A stretch of 64,000 nt of DNA from Pseudomonadota bacterium (GTDB lineage: Bacteria > Pseudomonadota > Alphaproteobacteria > Rhizobiales > Hyphomicrobiaceae), in assembly GCA_023405815.1 (NCBI GenBank), contig JAEXXM010000010.1, forward strand, positions 1 to 64,000, in the 5' to 3' direction. Below, one piece after another: positions 8,375 through 16,169 of this stretch (its first letter is position 1; the number at the start of each line of letters is the position of its first letter). The position numbers and the translations under genes were made by a program. A model generated the notes under the pieces. It saw only the letters and a program-made list of their open reading frames with translations. It made no database searches and was not told the DNA's origin.

Positions 8375-10162
8375 CTAATTACTAATCGCGCGCGGCCAGC
8401 TTGCGAACAGTGCCTCGAAGCCGAGGTTGTGCGCGTCGTCATCGAGCCCGGCGCGGCGCAATGCGCGAATCGAATCGCCGAGCGCGATCATATGCGCGCC
8501 TTCCGCGCCGCTGGGGCCGAGCGTCTTCATCGCCAGCAGCACCGTGCGTCCGAACTGGCGCCTCTTTGCCGCGTCCTGCAGCTCGGTCAGCACACCTGTT
8601 TCCGGCAGGTGACCTCCGGTCGGCTGCGGAGTCTTGCTCGCCGCCTCCCACAGCGGAATCGGTACGTTGTATTGGAGCGCATCGAGCACGGTCGCGAGCC
8701 GGTGCAAGAGGGTCGCGTCCATGCGCCCGCGCAGGGCAAGATCCTCGACGTGGCGAAGGTCCTCCTCACCGCTCGACTTGGCGCCTTCGGCGATATCGAT
8801 CAGTGCCAGCCAGTGGTTGAGGCTCGCTCCAGCGGCCCCGTTGGGCGCCGAGCCGAATGCCGCCCACTCGCGCGCCTTGCCGAAGCTCCCTGCCGCGAGA
8901 GCAACCTCCACCCCGGTCTCGGCGTACCATCCGATCTCCGGCGCAGCGACGATCGTCTCTGACGCCGGCGCCACCATGCGCAGTGCGGTGAGGTAGAAGC
9001 CGGCGCGATGCGCTTCGTCGAGAAACGAGCGGAGCATCCGCACCTTCTTTTGCGGCGTGTGCTCGTTCTCGGCGGCGACGAATAGCGCGGCGCGCCGCTC
9101 CGGTGAATCGGTTCCCGCAGCATCTGAGATCACCGCGTTGCCCTCGGCATGGGCGCGGTAGATATCGGCGAGTTGCTGCGGTGTGATGGCATTGACCTCG
9201 GCTGCGGCTTCGGCCGCCGCCAGGCGCTCTGCCGCTGGCGCCTGCGCGTCGAGTGCAAGGGCGGCGAGCAGCGCCGGAGACGCTTGCTTGCGCAGTTGCT
9301 TGCCGTCGATCGCGCCCCCTGCAGCCTGGATCAGACGGTAGTCGATGAGCGCGATGGGTCGCCCCGCAGTTGTCTGCGGCGCAACTCCCATCGAAATGGC
9401 GTCGAGCGCGGAAAGCCCGAGCCCCTCCTTGACGCCTTCCTCGCGCGCGATTTCCGCGGCGAGGCCGGCCCCCGCAGCGTCGCTGGCGATGGCCGCACAG
9501 TATCCAGAGATCAGCGCCGCGTCGGCCTTGACCGGCTTCGGCAGCTGAGCCGGTGCGGCGCCTGCTGTCTTCATCGCTTCGCAGCCTCGCTCCTTGTCGC
9601 CGAGGCCGATCGCGTTGCGCGCCGAAAGGATGGCGACGACCGGATCGCTGGCCGGCTGGCTGGCGAGCAGGCGCGAGGCCTCGTTGAGGAGACCGGAGCG
9701 ATAGAGAATCTCCAACCGCAGGGCGAGGAACTGCTGGTCGGTGACGCCTCCGTCTGGAGGCGGCAGGTTGGAGGTGATGAGACGCAGCCAGAGCTTGTGC
9801 AGCGCCGGTGAGCGCGGCGGGATGTCGATCTCGGAGATCAGCCGCTCCAGCGTGCTGACATTGAGGCCCTGCCACAGCTCGTAGGGAAGCCCCGATCCGT
9901 CCGGCGCCATGACCGGGGCGAGGTCCCCGCGCTCGACCGCGCTGGCGCTGCTGTCCCCCGTTGGGCGGATGATGTCGTCGCTGGCGGCGGCTGATCTGGG
10001 ATCGCGCCGGGCCTCACGCGCCTGCTCTCGCTGCGCACTATTGGATGTGGCGAAGGGGTTCCATTCCTGCGCAGCGGCCGGGCCCGCGAGGAGGCCGGCC
10101 AACAGGGCCCCGGACAGGATGCGCCCGGCATGAGCGGCGGACAGGGGGCACGGTTTGCGCAT
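8375..10162 (-). CDS. conserved exported hypothetical protein, helical-repeat type
   Basis: The 595-residue protein opens with a Sec signal peptide (hydrophobic core ending LAGPAAAQEW, cleavage near residue 31) and is therefore predicted periplasmic. The rest is Ala/Leu-rich and strongly helical, with many paired helices resembling TPR/Sel1-like arrays (for example LRLEILYRSGLLNEASRLLASQ and RMLRSFLDEAHRAGFYLTALRM), but I recognise no named family. It has no visible catalytic motif. It begins 12 bp after a 48-residue membrane protein gene and the two are probably co-transcribed, divergent from aroK. Probably a scaffold or regulatory protein; function unknown. Confidence 0.75.
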   Translation of the reverse strand: MRKPCPLSAAHAGRILSGALLAGLLAGPAAAQEWNPFATSNSAQREQAREARRDPRSAAASDDIIRPTGDSSASAVERGDLAPVMAPDGSGLPYELWQGLNVSTLERLISEIDIPPRSPALHKLWLRLITSNLPPPDGGVTDQQFLALRLEILYRSGLLNEASRLLASQPASDPVVAILSARNAIGLGDKERGCEAMKTAGAAPAQLPKPVKADAALISGYCAAIASDAAGAGLAAEIAREEGVKEGLGLSALDAISMGVAPQTTAGRPIALIDYRLIQAAGGAIDGKQLRKQASPALLAALALDAQAPAAERLAAAEAAAEVNAITPQQLADIYRAHAEGNAVISDAAGTDSPERRAALFVAAENEHTPQKKVRMLRSFLDEAHRAGFYLTALRMVAPASETIVAAPEIGWYAETGVEVALAAGSFGKAREWAAFGSAPNGAAGASLNHWLALIDIAEGAKSSGEEDLRHVEDLALRGRMDATLLHRLATVLDALQYNVPIPLWEAASKTPQPTGGHLPETGVLTELQDAAKRRQFGRTVLLAMKTLGPSGAEGAHMIALGDSIRALRRAGLDDDAHNLGFEALFASWPRAISN

Positions 10163-10174
10163 GGCTCGGCGGCG

Positions 10175-10321
10175 TCACTCCGTACGAACCTTGACGCCCG
10201 GGACAGGCTTTGTGACGGTGCGCGTTTGCGGCTCGAATTCCGTGGCGAGGATGTAGAGCCCGCCGGTAATGATGGCGCCGGCGGTGCCGACAATGAACAG
10301 AAACCGGAACAAGCTGGGCAT
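10175..10321 (-). CDS. 48-residue single-pass membrane protein
   Basis: The ORF begins MPSLFRFLFIVGTAGAIITG. It has a single membrane segment (about residues 5-25) and a short C-terminal tail with TVTKPVPGVKVRTE that would face the periplasm if the positive-inside rule holds. It reads cleanly from ATG at 10321 to TGA at 10175 and sits 12 bp before the exported protein gene, so the two look like an operon. A GGGATAG-like ribosome site precedes it. Function is unknown; such small proteins often act as membrane regulators or subunits. Confidence 0.6.
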   Translation of the reverse strand: MPSLFRFLFIVGTAGAIITGGLYILATEFEPQTRTVTKPVPGVKVRTE

Positions 10322-10537
10322 TTGCTATCCCATCCCCCAAGGCTTTGGTCACTCTGCAACTTGGCGCCATTATGACTTGCACTCTGCGACGATCCAAAGT
10401 AGGCGGCGCAGGCAGCATGGGCAATTCCGGCCGAGCCCTGCGCCCAAATGGGCTGTGGGCGGGTAGGCTTGACTTGCCGGCGGCCATCCGCTGAGTCGGC
10501 CCAACCGGACGCCCAATCGGTCCGGAAGAGACGGAAG

Positions 10538-11116
10538 ATGTCAGAGACGCAATCCACGCAGGCGATCCGCGCCGCCCTAGGGCAGCGATCCGTCGTGCTT
10601 GTCGGGCTCATGGGCTGTGGCAAGTCGGCGATCGGCCGGCGGCTCGCCGCGCGGCTCGGGCTTCCTTTTGTCGACGCCGACGAGGAGATCGAGCGCGCCG
10701 CCGGCAAGAGCATCGAGGACATCTTCGCCGACCACGGCGAGCCCTATTTCCGGGACGGCGAGCGCAAGGTGCTGGCGCGGCTGCTGCGCTCCGGGCCGCA
10801 GGTGCTGGCGACTGGGGGCGGCGCCTTCATGAACCCGGAGACGCGGACCGCTGTCGCCGACAGCGGCGTGTCCGTGTGGCTCAAGGCGGATCTGCCGCTC
10901 CTGGTGCGTCGGGTCGGCAGGCGAGGCAATCGACCGCTGCTCAAGGACGGAGATCCAGAGACGGTGCTGCGTAATCTCATGGCCACGCGATATCCGGTCT
11001 ACGCCGAGGCCAACATTACCGTCGAAAGCCGCGACGTTCCGCACGAGGTGATCGTCAGCGAGATCGTCGAGCGGCTGGGCGAAAGCCTCGTTACCCCGTC
11101 CGAGGTGGCACGATGA
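10538..11116 (+). CDS. aroK: shikimate kinase
   Basis: Shikimate kinase phosphorylates shikimate at the 3-position in aromatic amino acid synthesis. The 192-residue protein has the Walker A loop GLMGCGKS (residues 23-30), the DADEEIERAAGKSIEDIF shikimate-binding region, FRDGERKVL, the GGGAF motif and the lid sequence RRGNRPLL. The ATG at 10538 follows GGAAG and begins the conserved protein, although the frame is open further upstream. Its stop overlaps the aroB start (ATGA), so the two are translationally coupled, the usual alphaproteobacterial order. Confidence 0.95.
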   Translation: MSETQSTQAIRAALGQRSVVLVGLMGCGKSAIGRRLAARLGLPFVDADEEIERAAGKSIEDIFADHGEPYFRDGERKVLARLLRSGPQVLATGGGAFMNPETRTAVADSGVSVWLKADLPLLVRRVGRRGNRPLLKDGDPETVLRNLMATRYPVYAEANITVESRDVPHEVIVSEIVERLGESLVTPSEVAR

Positions 11117-12249
11117 GCACCACTACCGTAGGCCTCGATGACGTGCGCACGGTAAGGGTCCCACTCGGCGACCGGGCCTATGATGTCCTGATCGGTCCGG
11201 GCCTCATCGGCCGCGCCGCGACGTTGATCGGTGAGCGGCTGGGAGCGGCGCGTTGCGCCATCGTCACCGACGAGAACGTTGCGAGCTTCCATCTCGCAGC
11301 GCTCGAGGCCGCACTCAAGCAGAGCGGCCGTCACGTCGGCTCCATCGTGCTGGCGCCGGGAGAGAAGACCAAGAGCTTTCGCGTGCTGGAGCCGCTCTGC
11401 GAGCGCCTGCTGGAGCTCGGCCTTGAGCGCGGCGACCTCGTCGTCGCGCTGGGCGGCGGCGTCATCGGCGACCTTGCCGGCTTTGCGGCCGCCATCCTGC
11501 GCCGCGGCGCACGCTTCGTGCAGATTCCGACTTCGCTTCTCGCGCAAGTCGATAGCTCGGTAGGCGGCAAGACCGGCATCGACACGCCGCAGGGCAAGAA
11601 CCTGATCGGCGCCTTCCATCAGCCGGGGCTCGTGCTCGCCGACACCGACACGCTCAAGACGTTGCCAGCGCGCGAGCTGCGCGCCGGCTACGCCGAGGTG
11701 GCGAAGTACGGCCTGCTCGGCGATGCGCCGTTCTTCGTCTGGCTGGAGCGGAGCTACGGCGACGTGTTCGCCCTCAAGGCCGAGCCGCTGACCCACGCCG
11801 TCGAGACCAGCGTCAGGGCCAAGGCGGGCATCGTTGGCCGCGACGAGACCGAGCAGGGCGAGCGTGCACTCTTGAACTTGGGCCATACCTTCGGCCACGC
11901 CTACGAAGCCTTCTGCGGCTACTCCGAGCGGCTGCTGCACGGCGAGGCGATCTCCATCGGCATGTGCCAGGCGTTCCGCTTCTCGAACGCGCTGGGCCAT
12001 TGCGACGCGGCCGCCGCCGAGCGCGTAGCGGCACATTTCTCCGCCGTCGGCTTACCTACCCGCATCGCCGATATTCCCGGCGAAAAGCCCGATATCGAGA
12101 CCCTGATGAAGCTGATGGCGCAGGACAAGAAGGTCCGTCACGGCAAGCTGACCTTCATCCTCGCCCGCGGCATCGGCGAGGCGTTCATTGCCCGAGACGT
12201 CCCAGCCGACGTCGTGCGTGCCTTCCTGGCGGCCGAAACCGCCGCATAG
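11113..12249 (+). CDS. aroB: 3-dehydroquinate synthase
   Basis: AroB converts DAHP to 3-dehydroquinate, the second step of the shikimate pathway, using NAD and a divalent metal. The 378-residue protein has the NAD-binding block VALGGGVIGDLAGFAAA, the PTSLLAQVDSSVGGKTGID substrate loop, the GYAEVAKYGLL metal-ligand Glu, and the metal-binding histidines in LGHTFGHAYE and LLHGEAISIGM. It starts inside the aroK stop (4-bp overlap). A short hairpin (GTTGCTG / CAGCAAC, 12297-12322) lies between it and the next gene. Confidence 0.96.
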   Translation: MSTTTVGLDDVRTVRVPLGDRAYDVLIGPGLIGRAATLIGERLGAARCAIVTDENVASFHLAALEAALKQSGRHVGSIVLAPGEKTKSFRVLEPLCERLLELGLERGDLVVALGGGVIGDLAGFAAAILRRGARFVQIPTSLLAQVDSSVGGKTGIDTPQGKNLIGAFHQPGLVLADTDTLKTLPARELRAGYAEVAKYGLLGDAPFFVWLERSYGDVFALKAEPLTHAVETSVRAKAGIVGRDETEQGERALLNLGHTFGHAYEAFCGYSERLLHGEAISIGMCQAFRFSNALGHCDAAAAERVAAHFSAVGLPTRIADIPGEKPDIETLMKLMAQDKKVRHGKLTFILARGIGEAFIARDVPADVVRAFLAAETAA

Positions 12250-12334
12250 GCAGGCTAACGATCCATCTCCTAGCATGTGCTAAGAATGCCTCTCCGGTTG
12301 CTGCTGGAGATGTGCCAGCAACTGCAAAGGAGGC

Positions 12335-13654
12335 GTGGACCTACCCTCGATGTCGCTCGTCACCGCACTCATACTCCTGGCCATTGTGCTGCTGATTGCC
12401 CTGTCGGCTTTCTTCAACGGCAGCGAGACGGCGCTCACTGCGGCTTCGCGCGCCCGCATGCACGCGCTCGAGCAGGAGGGCAACGCTCGGGCCGCGCTGG
12501 TCAACCGCATCCTGCAGATGCCGGAGAAGATGATCGGCACCATCCTCATCGGCAATACGCTCGTCGACGTGCTGGCTTCCGCGCTCGCGTCCGGTCTTGC
12601 TGTCTTGCTCGTCGGCGAGGTGGGTGTCGTCTATGCGACGGCCGTCATGACGCTCCTCATCGTCGTCTTTGCGGCGGTGCTGCCGAAGACCTACGCGCTC
12701 GCCTACTCCGATCGCGCCGCTCTGTTTGTTGCGCCGATCATGCGCGGCGTCATCGTCCTGCTCAACCCGGTCACCGTGGCGATCGAGTTCATCGTGCGCT
12801 GGTTCTTGAAGCTGACGCCGAGCACGATCGACGACGAGGCGAACATCCTTGCCGCGCACGAGGAGATCAGAGGCACCATCGAGCTGCAGAAGAAGGAGGG
12901 CGCCGTCGCCCGCCACGACGCCGACATGCTCGGCGGTGTGCTCGATCTGCGTGACCTGCAGGTTGCAGACATCATGGTCCATCGCACCAAGATGGAGACC
13001 ATCGACGCCGACGAGCAGCCGCAGAGGATCGTCGACGAGCTTCTCCGCAGCCAGTACACGCGCGTCCCCATCTGGAAGGACGAGCCGGAGAACATCGTCG
13101 GCGTGCTGCACACCAAGGACTTGTTCTCGGCGCTTGGGCGCTCCGGTTGGGACGTGGGCAAGCTCGACGTGACGAGCTTTGCCGTCGAGCCGTGGTTCGT
13201 GCCCGACACGACGCCGCTCAAGGAGCAGCTCAACCAGTTCCTGAAACGCAAGGCACAGATGGCGCTCGTCGTCGACGAGTACGGCGAGGTGCAGGGCCTC
13301 ATTACGCTCGAGGACATCCTTGAGGAGATCGTCGGCCAGATCGCCGACGAGCACGACACGCACGAGGCGGCGATCCGCGAGCAGGCCGACGGCACCGTCA
13401 ACGTCGACGGAACAGTGGCGATCAGAGACCTCAATCGCCAGATGGGCTGGGATCTTCCGGACGAGGAGGCAACGACGGTTGCCGGACTCGTCATCCACGA
13501 GGCGCAGAATATTCCCGAGCCCGGGCAGGTATTCACGTTCTATGGATATCGGTTCGAGATATTGCGCAAGACCCGCAATAAAATCACCGCGCTGCGCATA
13601 AGCCCCGCTACGGTTGTTGCGAGCCGTACATCGCGTCGCGCGAGCACTCCTTAG
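12335..13654 (+). CDS. CNNM/CorC (HlyC/CorC) family membrane protein with CBS pair
   Basis: The 439-residue protein has an N-terminal DUF21/CNNM membrane domain (about residues 1-190, with SAFFNGSETALTAASRARM and three or more hydrophobic segments), a CBS-domain pair (about 205-325; VADIMVHRTKM to GLITLEDILEEIVGQIADEHD) and a C-terminal CorC/HlyC domain (VDGTVAIRDLNRQMGWDLPDEEATTVAGLVI). Family members are linked to Mg2+/Co2+ efflux; transport by this one is inferred. The GTG at 12335 is directly after AAAGGAGGC, which is very close spacing; the ATG at 12350 is an alternative that is rather far from the ribosome site. It lies 85 bp after aroB. Confidence 0.88.
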   Translation: MDLPSMSLVTALILLAIVLLIALSAFFNGSETALTAASRARMHALEQEGNARAALVNRILQMPEKMIGTILIGNTLVDVLASALASGLAVLLVGEVGVVYATAVMTLLIVVFAAVLPKTYALAYSDRAALFVAPIMRGVIVLLNPVTVAIEFIVRWFLKLTPSTIDDEANILAAHEEIRGTIELQKKEGAVARHDADMLGGVLDLRDLQVADIMVHRTKMETIDADEQPQRIVDELLRSQYTRVPIWKDEPENIVGVLHTKDLFSALGRSGWDVGKLDVTSFAVEPWFVPDTTPLKEQLNQFLKRKAQMALVVDEYGEVQGLITLEDILEEIVGQIADEHDTHEAAIREQADGTVNVDGTVAIRDLNRQMGWDLPDEEATTVAGLVIHEAQNIPEPGQVFTFYGYRFEILRKTRNKITALRISPATVVASRTSRRASTP

Positions 13655-13784
13655 TCAGAGCATCATTCAGATTAGGTTCAGGTGCCGGCCGCAAACCTGC
13701 GCATGGATCTCAGGAGGATCCTGGCTCGTTGTCGACCGCAGTCAAAAAAATGGCGGCGACAGCGACAGTAGAATAGGAGCTAAC

Positions 13785-14018
13785 ATGAAGAAATTTCTCC
13801 CCCTCGCCGCCGTTGCCGGCGCGCTCTTCCTCGCCGCAGGCAGCGCGCAGGCTGCCCCGGTCTCCAGCAACGTCCTCGGCAAGATGACCTCCGCCAGCGA
13901 GCAGAACAGCGTCGTCGAGAAGGCGCACTATCGCCATCATCGCCGCTGGTGGTGGAAGAAGCGCTTCTACAAGAGGCATCACCACCGTCATCACCGCCGC
14001 TGGCACCGCTGGCACTGA
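13785..14018 (+). CDS. small exported His/Arg/Trp-rich protein
   Basis: The 77-residue protein has a Sec signal peptide (MKKFLPLAAVAGALFLAAGS, cleavage probably after AQA) and a mature part that ends in a strongly basic run of His, Arg, Trp and Lys (residues about 50-77, including clusters such as HYRHHRRWWW and HHHRHHRRW). The ribosome site ATAGGAG before the ATG is good. Cationic His-rich periplasmic peptides may bind metal or anionic polymers; I do not recognise a characterised family. It stands alone between the CNNM gene and bolA, with an A-rich tract just upstream. Confidence 0.7.
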   Translation: MKKFLPLAAVAGALFLAAGSAQAAPVSSNVLGKMTSASEQNSVVEKAHYRHHRRWWWKKRFYKRHHHRHHRRWHRWH

Positions 14019-14094
14019 TAGCCGCGGCGTCGGTCTAGGCCAGAGCTGCCATCTCGCCTTCGCGACTGCGGAGGCGAGATTCTTTTTGCCGACC

Positions 14095-14367
14095 CTAAAC
14101 CAACTCGCCCGGGGCCAGCGCCTTGATTGCGAGCGCGTGCACCCCATCTTTGAGTTCGTCCCTCAGCAACTCGTTGACGATTCGGTGCCGCTCGACGCGC
14201 GACTTCCCCGCGAAGTCGCCCGAGACGATCAGCACCCGGAAATGGCTCTCCCCGCTGCCCGGAGAGGAGGCGTGATCGGCGTGCAGGTGCGACTCATTGA
14301 CCACGTCGAGACGGGTCGGGTTGAGCGACACCATCAGCTTTTCGCGCATGCGGGACTGCAGGCTCAT
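14095..14367 (-). CDS. BolA family protein
   Basis: The 90-residue protein has the BolA fold: RMREKLMVSLNPTRLDVVNESHLHADH, then SHFRVLIVSGDFAGKSRVERHRIVNELL and the ending VHALAIKALAPGE. The His residues in ESHLHADH and ERHRIV are the conserved positions that bind [2Fe-2S] clusters together with monothiol glutaredoxins. It could be BolA or an IbaG-like paralogue; the FAGKSRVERHR stretch is typical of BolA proper. I use the ATG at 14367 (GATGAGG upstream); an ATG at 14382 adds five residues. It is divergent from the J-domain protein gene. Confidence 0.9.
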   Translation of the reverse strand: MSLQSRMREKLMVSLNPTRLDVVNESHLHADHASSPGSGESHFRVLIVSGDFAGKSRVERHRIVNELLRDELKDGVHALAIKALAPGELV

Positions 14368-14464
14368 TAGAGGAAGCCTCATCGAGGTGTGAAAAAAATA
14401 GTGCGTTGCCCGTCCAGCCGATCGGCTTGTGCGGGACCTGCGGGCGGATCATACTTCACGAGCA

Positions 14465-15100
14465 ATGAAGCTGGACTCAAAATACTTCGACAGCATCCGG
14501 GTCGCGTCAAAGCGCGCGCGAGCCGAGCCTGCGCGCGAAACGCGCCACCCGCGTTGCCAGTGGAAGGGGTGCAAGGAATCCGGCAGCCACCGAGCCCCGC
14601 AGGGCCGCGGCAAGGACGGTCAGTACTACGCGTTCTGCCTGGAGCACGTACGCCAGTACAACGCGACCTATAACTATTTCGACGGTATGAACGACGCCGA
14701 GGTGCAGGATTTCCAGAAGGACGCCCTCACCGGCCACCGGCCCACGTGGAAGGTCGGCGTCAACGCCTCGGCGCCCGGCGCGCCCTCGGCCAAGGATTCA
14801 GCCACTGCGGCGAGCCCGGGCTTCCGCACCATGGACCCGCACGGGTTCTTCGCCAAGCGCGCCAAAGCCGCCCGGGAGCAGCCGGCCGAGAGCCGCCGCC
14901 AGTTGAGGCCGCTCGAAAAGAAGAATCTGCAGGCGCTGAACCTGTCGGTCGATGCGAGCCGGGAGGAGATCAAGGCGCGCTTCAAAGAGCTGGTGAAGAT
15001 TTACCATCCCGACGCAAATGGCGGGGATGCACGCTCCGGCGAGAAGTTGCGTGAGATTATCCAAGCCTATAACTTCCTGAAGCAAGCGGGCATGGCCTGA
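14465..15100 (+). CDS. J-domain (DnaJ-like) protein
   Basis: The 211-residue protein has a C-terminal J domain (about residues 155-211; NLSVDASREEIKARFKELV then IYHPDANGGD), with the HPD tripeptide needed to stimulate Hsp70/DnaK ATPase. The N-terminal part (MKLDSKYFDSIRV...) contains RCQWKGCKESGSHRAPQG and YYAFCLEHVRQYN, a Cys/His arrangement conserved in a small alphaproteobacterial family that could bind zinc. The ATG at 14465 is the start of the conserved block. It lies 60 bp before cobS on the same strand. Confidence 0.88.
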   Translation: MKLDSKYFDSIRVASKRARAEPARETRHPRCQWKGCKESGSHRAPQGRGKDGQYYAFCLEHVRQYNATYNYFDGMNDAEVQDFQKDALTGHRPTWKVGVNASAPGAPSAKDSATAASPGFRTMDPHGFFAKRAKAAREQPAESRRQLRPLEKKNLQALNLSVDASREEIKARFKELVKIYHPDANGGDARSGEKLREIIQAYNFLKQAGMA

Positions 15101-15160
15101 AATCCGGCATTGCCGCCGCGCCGATTTCTCCGCCCGCCCCCACTCCGAGGACACCGCTAA

Positions 15161-16165
15161 ATGCGTGCGCAAACCCAGTCGGGTGCCGAAGGCAAGCCGG
15201 CGAACCTCCCTGACATGAAGCTGTCGGTCCGTCAGGTTTTCGGCATCGATACCGACCTCGAGGTTCCCGCCTACTCGAAAGCCGATGAGCACGTTCCCGA
15301 TCTCGATCCGGACTACCTGTTCAACCGCGAGGTCACGCTCGCCATTCTCGCCGGCTTCAAGCACAACCGCCGCGTGATGGTGCAGGGCTACCACGGCACC
15401 GGCAAGTCGACGCACATCGAGCAGGTCGCTGCGCGCCTCAACTGGCCGTGCATCCGCGTCAACCTCGACAGCCACGTCAGCCGTATCGATCTCGTCGGCA
15501 AGGACGCGATCGTCTTGAAGGACGGCAAGCAGGTGACGGAGTTCCGCGAGGGCATTCTCCCCTACGCGTTGCAGTCCAACACTGCGCTCGTTTTCGACGA
15601 GTACGACGCCGGCCGCCCCGATGTGATGTTCGTCATTCAGCGCGTGCTCGAGGTGTCCGGCAAGCTCACGCTGCTCGACCAGTCGAAGGTCATCCGCCCG
15701 CACCCCGCCTTCCGCCTGTTCGCGACGACGAACACCATCGGTCTCGGAGACACGTCCGGCCTCTATCACGGCACGCAGCAGATCAACCAGGGCCAGATGG
15801 ACCGCTGGTCGATCGTCGCCACGCTCAACTACCTCCCGCACGACGACGAGGTGAAGATCGTCCTGTCGAAGGTGAAGTCGTTCAGCAAGACCGAGGCCAA
15901 GCGCAAGCAGGTCGCGAACATGGTGCGCGTCGCCGACCTGACGCGCAACGCGTTCATCAACGGCGACCTGTCGACAGTGATGAGCCCGCGCACGGTGATC
16001 ATGTGGGCCGAGAACGCCGAGGTGTTCGGCGACGTAGGCTTCGCCTTCCGCCTCACCTTCCTCAACAAGTGCGACGAGCTCGAGCGTCCGCTGGTTGCCG
16101 AGTTCTACCAGCGCTCGTTCGGCGAGGAGCTTCCTGAGAGCGCAGCCAACGTCGCCTTGAGCTGA
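15161..16165 (+). CDS. cobS: cobaltochelatase AAA+ subunit CobS
   Basis: CobS is the AAA+ subunit of the aerobic three-part cobaltochelatase (CobN-CobS-CobT), which inserts Co2+ into hydrogenobyrinate a,c-diamide in B12 synthesis. The 334-residue protein has Walker A GYHGTGKS (76-83), Walker B ALVFDEYDAG, a sensor-type FATTNTIGLGD block and the ending VAEFYQRSFGEELPES typical of the family. The ATG at 15161 follows GAGGA. cobT starts 4 bp after its stop, so the pair is surely co-transcribed. cobN is not in this window. Confidence 0.96.
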   Translation: MRAQTQSGAEGKPANLPDMKLSVRQVFGIDTDLEVPAYSKADEHVPDLDPDYLFNREVTLAILAGFKHNRRVMVQGYHGTGKSTHIEQVAARLNWPCIRVNLDSHVSRIDLVGKDAIVLKDGKQVTEFREGILPYALQSNTALVFDEYDAGRPDVMFVIQRVLEVSGKLTLLDQSKVIRPHPAFRLFATTNTIGLGDTSGLYHGTQQINQGQMDRWSIVATLNYLPHDDEVKIVLSKVKSFSKTEAKRKQVANMVRVADLTRNAFINGDLSTVMSPRTVIMWAENAEVFGDVGFAFRLTFLNKCDELERPLVAEFYQRSFGEELPESAANVALS

Positions 16166-16169
16166 GCCG

